Assembly (NCBI GenBank): GCA_021808055.1 | Contig: JAKBCH010000057.1 | Span: forward strand, 1-10,533 | Length of the DNA: 10,533 nucleotides | Reading direction: 5' to 3' | Source: Pseudomonadota bacterium | Lineage (GTDB): Bacteria > Pseudomonadota > Alphaproteobacteria > Acetobacterales > Acetobacteraceae | In this document: in pieces, positions 6,213 to 10,533 of the stretch | How positions within the stretch are numbered: position 1 is the first letter of the stretch | Layout: every line of letters starts with the position of its first letter | The notes under the pieces: generated by a model | The model's database searches: none | Told to the model about the DNA's origin: nothing | The model's input: the letters and a program-made list of their open reading frames with translations, nothing else | Made by a program: the position numbers and the translations under genes

Positions 6213-6287
6213 CATGGAAGCTGTCTCGAATTCCCTTATCGATTTGGGATATTCCCTCAGCGATCAATTCACCTGCCGGAGGACTCA

Positions 6288-8060
6288 ATGGCAAAGATGA
6301 CTGCAGTGGACGCCGCTGTGCTGGTTTTAGAGCGCGAGGGCATAGACATCGCCTTTGGCCTGCCTGGCGCCGCCATCAACCCCTTTTACGCCGCTATGCG
6401 CAAGCGCGGCACAATCCGCCACGTTCTGGCCCGCCACGTTGAAGGCGCGTCTCACATGGCTGACGGTTATTCCCGCGCGAAAGCCGGCAATATCGGCGTG
6501 TGCATCGGCACATCCGGCCCCGCCGGAACAGACATGATCACCGGCCTTTATGCGGCACAGGCGGATTCTATCCCCATGCTGTGCATCACCGGCCAGGCAC
6601 CGCGCGCCCGCCTTTATAAGGAAGACTTCCAGGCAGTCGACATCGAAGCGATCTCCAAGCCCGTCACCAAATGGTCCTGCACCGTGCGTGAGCCCGCTTT
6701 GGTGCCGCGCGCCTTCCAGCAGGCTTTCCACGTCATGAAATCCGGCCGCCCCGGCCCGGTCCTGCTCGACCTGCCAATTGACGTGCAGATGGCGGAAATC
6801 GAATTCGACATCGACACTTACGAACCCCTGCCGGTTTATAAGCCAGCGGCCACGCTTAAGCAGGCCCGCAAGGCGCTTGAAATGCTCAATGCGGCTGAGC
6901 GCCCGCTTTTCGTCGCCGGTGGTGGCATCATCAACGCCGATGCGAGCGAATTGATGGTTGAACTGGCGGAGCTGACAGGCGTGCCCGTAATCCCGACCCT
7001 GATGGGCTGGGGCATCATCCCTGATGATCACCCGCTGATGGCTGGCATGGCCGGCCTGCAAACCAGCCACCGTTACGGCAACGCCACCCTGCTGAAATCC
7101 GATTTCGTTTTCGGCATCGGCAACCGTTGGGCCAACCGCCATACCGGCTCGGTTGAGGTCTATACAAAAGATCGCAAATTCGTCCATGTCGACATCGAAC
7201 CGACGCAGATCGGCCGCGTGTTCGGCCCCGATCTCGGCATCGTCTCAGACGCCAAGGTCGCGCTGGAATTGTTCATCCAGGCTGCCAAGGAGCTGAAGGC
7301 TGAAGGCAAGCTGCAAGACCGTTCGGCATGGGCCGCGGATTGCTTGCACCGCAAGAACACCATGCTCCGCAAGAGCCATTTCGATGACGTGCCGCTGAAG
7401 CCGCAGCGCGTTTACGAGGAAATGAACGAGTGCCTGGATGCCGACACCTGTTACGTCACCACCATCGGTCTGTCGCAGATCGCAGGTGCGCAATTCCTTA
7501 AAGTCCAGAAGCCCCGCAACTGGATCAATTGCGGCCAAGCTGGCCCGCTGGGCTGGACCTTGCCCGCAGCACTGGGCGTGCGCGCGGCCGACCCTAACCG
7601 CAAGATCGTCGCCCTTTCCGGCGATTACGATTTCCAGTTCATGATCGAAGAACTGGCCGTCGGCGCGCAGCACAAGTTGCCCTACCTGCATGTTGTGGTG
7701 AACAATTCCTATCTCGGCCTGATCCGTCAGGCACAGCGCGGTTTCCAGATGGATTACGAGGTCAGCCTCGCATTTGAAAACATCAACGCGAAGGAAGACG
7801 GTGATTCCGTGCCGGGTTATGGCGTTGACCACGTTGCTGTTGCTGAGGGCCTGGGCTGCAAAGGCGTCCGCGTTAAAACACCAAACGAGTTCAAGGACGC
7901 GTTTGTTCGCGCTCAGCAGTTGATGGAAGAACATCAGGTGCCTGTCGTGCTCGAATTTATCCTTGAGCGCGTGACGAACATCGCAATGGGCACGGAGATC
8001 AACGCGATCAACGAGTTTGAGGAAGTTCTCGACCTCGAAACCTCGGTTGCAAAATCCTGA
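6288..8060 (+). CDS. gcl: Glyoxylate carboligase (tartronate-semialdehyde synthase)
   Basis: Thiamine-diphosphate enzyme that condenses two glyoxylate molecules to tartronate semialdehyde and CO2, the first step of the glycerate route. The 590-residue product is close to E. coli Gcl (593) along its whole length, for example [51 protein letters not shown] and [11 protein letters not shown]. Val51 in RHVEGA stands where most ThDP enzymes have a catalytic Glu; this Val is the hallmark of Gcl. The ThDP/metal motif starts at G445-D446-Y-D448 and ends at N472-N473. The ATG at 6288 is chosen because GGAGG (6278-6282) lies five bases upstream and [10 protein letters not shown] aligns with the E. coli N-terminus; a further 38 in-frame codons upstream are not family-like. 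The gene is followed by its own terminator, so glxR and hyi, often downstream of gcl, are not part of this transcript. Confidence 0.97.
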   Translation: MAKMTAVDAAVLVLEREGIDIAFGLPGAAINPFYAAMRKRGTIRHVLARHVEGASHMADGYSRAKAGNIGVCIGTSGPAGTDMITGLYAAQADSIPMLCITGQAPRARLYKEDFQAVDIEAISKPVTKWSCTVREPALVPRAFQQAFHVMKSGRPGPVLLDLPIDVQMAEIEFDIDTYEPLPVYKPAATLKQARKALEMLNAAERPLFVAGGGIINADASELMVELAELTGVPVIPTLMGWGIIPDDHPLMAGMAGLQTSHRYGNATLLKSDFVFGIGNRWANRHTGSVEVYTKDRKFVHVDIEPTQIGRVFGPDLGIVSDAKVALELFIQAAKELKAEGKLQDRSAWAADCLHRKNTMLRKSHFDDVPLKPQRVYEEMNECLDADTCYVTTIGLSQIAGAQFLKVQKPRNWINCGQAGPLGWTLPAALGVRAADPNRKIVALSGDYDFQFMIEELAVGAQHKLPYLHVVVNNSYLGLIRQAQRGFQMDYEVSLAFENINAKEDGDSVPGYGVDHVAVAEGLGCKGVRVKTPNEFKDAFVRAQQLMEEHQVPVVLEFILERVTNIAMGTEINAINEFEEVLDLETSVAKS

Positions 8061-8088
8061 AACCAAACCACGCGTAATTGCTAAAGTT

Positions 8089-8124
8089 AAAAAACGTCGC
8101 GCTTATGTTAGCGCGGCGTTTTTT
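8089..8124 (+). terminator. Intrinsic terminator of gcl
   Basis: The left arm at 8089-8103 (AAAAAACGTCGCGCT) pairs with the right arm at 8110-8124 (AGCGCGGCGTTTTTT) over 15 positions with one T-G wobble and a 6-nt loop, and the 3' arm ends in six T. It begins 28 bases after the gcl stop, so gcl is probably monocistronic at this end. Confidence 0.92.
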
Positions 8125-8141
8125 GTGTCCGAAGCTCACCA

Positions 8142-8171
8142 TTGACAAAAACCCATCGAACGCGTTCTGAT
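8142..8171 (+). promoter_or_regulatory. Sigma70-like promoter of thiC
   Basis: A perfect -35 TTGACA (8142-8147) is followed after 18 bases by TCTGAT (8166-8171), four of six matches to the -10 consensus. The predicted transcript start, about 8177-8179, falls at the first paired bases of the TPP riboswitch, which supports the call. Confidence 0.65.
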
Positions 8172-8175
8172 GCAC

Positions 8176-10151
<1,976 letters not shown>

Positions 10152-10161
10152 AACTGGATGA

Positions 10162-10196
10162 TTTTAGAGCGGATCACGAAATGATCCGCTCTAAAA
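10162..10196. terminator. 15-bp perfect palindrome between convergent thiC and RND genes
   Basis: TTTTAGAGCGGATCA (10162-10176) and TGATCCGCTCTAAAA (10182-10196) form a perfect 15-bp stem with a 5-nt loop (CGAAA), 10 bases after the thiC stop. It probably terminates both convergent genes: the 3' arm ends in A rather than T on either strand, so it is not a canonical intrinsic terminator. It could also be a member of an interspersed palindromic repeat family. Confidence 0.6.
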
Positions 10197-10215
10197 CAAA
10201 AAGATAGAGAACGAT

Positions 10216-10533
10216 TTAGACTTCAGGCTTCTGCCCGCCGCGCCCGGCCAGATAAAGTGCTGGCAGCAAATTGGTGCAAAGCAAAGCGCTCCAGAGAATG
10301 CCGCCGCCGATCACCACCGCCAGCCCCTGCTCCGGCGCGGCACCCGTGCCGAACCCCAAAGCCGTAGGTAACATGCCCAAAATCGCCACGGCGGTGGTGA
10401 GGAGGATGGGGCGGAAGCGCACATTCAGCGCCTCCTCCACGGCCTCTTGCGGGCTCATGCCTGCCGCCTCGTTTCGCTGGGCGCGGTCCAGCAGCACCAC
10501 GCCATGGTTCAGGCTCACCCCGGCCAGGGAGAT
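10216..10533 (-). CDS. RND-family efflux permease, C-terminal fragment (5' partial)
   Basis: The last 105 codons of a large inner-membrane proton-driven exporter; the frame is open to the right edge (ISLAG precedes the GTG at 10518), so the start is outside. ISLAGVSLNHGVVLLDRAQR matches the end of RND transmembrane helix 10 and the loop after it (family pattern SLAGIxVNNGIVLxD). MSPQEAVEEA is followed by RFRPILLTTAVAILGMLPTA (helix 11) with its conserved RPIL-T motif, and GLAVVIGGGILWSALLCTNL with LPALYLAG is helix 12. A short polar tail ends in KPEV. Subfamily (heavy metal, hydrophobe or other) cannot be decided from this part. The gene is convergent with thiC and unrelated to it in function as far as can be seen. 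Confidence 0.9.
   Translation of the reverse strand: MSLAGVSLNHGVVLLDRAQRNEAAGMSPQEAVEEALNVRFRPILLTTAVAILGMLPTALGFGTGAAPEQGLAVVIGGGILWSALLCTNLLPALYLAGRGGQKPEV

Noticed and set aside
6174..6287. 38-codon N-terminal extension of gcl from an upstream ATG
   Set aside because: The extension is not like any Gcl N-terminus, overlaps the candidate operator, and the ATG at 6288 has a strong Shine-Dalgarno site and aligns with known Gcl starts.
7245..8066. Long open frame antisense to gcl (also 6327-7187)
   Set aside because: The sense strand is a full-length, highly conserved Gcl; the antisense translations are rich in His, Cys and Arg with no domain and arise from codon bias.

Overview
The window looks like a chromosomal segment of a moderately GC-rich alphaproteobacterium. 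The suggestion comes from the FdsA/FdsD-type NAD-linked formate dehydrogenase, the Gcl with an IclR-family neighbour, the TPP-riboswitch-controlled thiC and an IS5-family element of the IS427-like type. Acetobacteraceae or a relative is possible, but this is a guess and the sequence alone does not settle the genus.

Layout. (1) 3-2453, + strand: the 3' part of a molybdenum formate dehydrogenase catalytic subunit (fdsA, 5' end outside the window) and its small delta subunit fdsD, closed by a strong intrinsic terminator at 2486-2522. (2) 2535-3260: a short IS5-family element flanked by TA. Its transposase is split into orfA/orfB joined by a classic A AAA AAG -1 slippery site, and orfA seems to lack most of its N-terminal domain through an in-frame deletion. 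(3) 3262-3510: the broken C-terminal remnant of a TetR-type regulator lying directly against the IS, followed by two hairpins. (4) 3589-6036, - strand: an APC-family permease and, upstream of it, an IclR-family regulator. (5) 6288-8060, + strand: gcl, glyoxylate carboligase (tartronate-semialdehyde synthase), divergent from the regulator across a 251-base region that contains two inverted repeats, and closed by an intrinsic terminator. (6) 8142-10151, + strand: a sigma70-like promoter, a TPP riboswitch and thiC. A 15-bp perfect palindrome separates thiC from (7) the C-terminal end of an RND-family efflux permease on the - strand, which runs off the right edge.

How the parts fit. Formate dehydrogenase oxidises formate to CO2 and yields NADH. 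Gcl condenses two glyoxylate molecules and feeds C2 units toward glycerate. The IclR/permease/gcl block resembles an inducible glyoxylate or C2-precursor uptake and use module, with the IclR-type protein as the probable local regulator by analogy to AllR of E. coli; the permease substrate cannot be read from the sequence. thiC makes the pyrimidine part of thiamine, and thiamine diphosphate is the Gcl cofactor, but their adjacency may be chance.

I see no clearly undescribed system (no CRISPR, defence island or phage genes). The more unusual points are the deleted yet possibly frameshift-competent IS, the TetR remnant beside it, the palindromes between iclR and gcl, a readable riboswitch expression platform, and two neighbouring genes whose stop codons lie within GC-rich hairpins.
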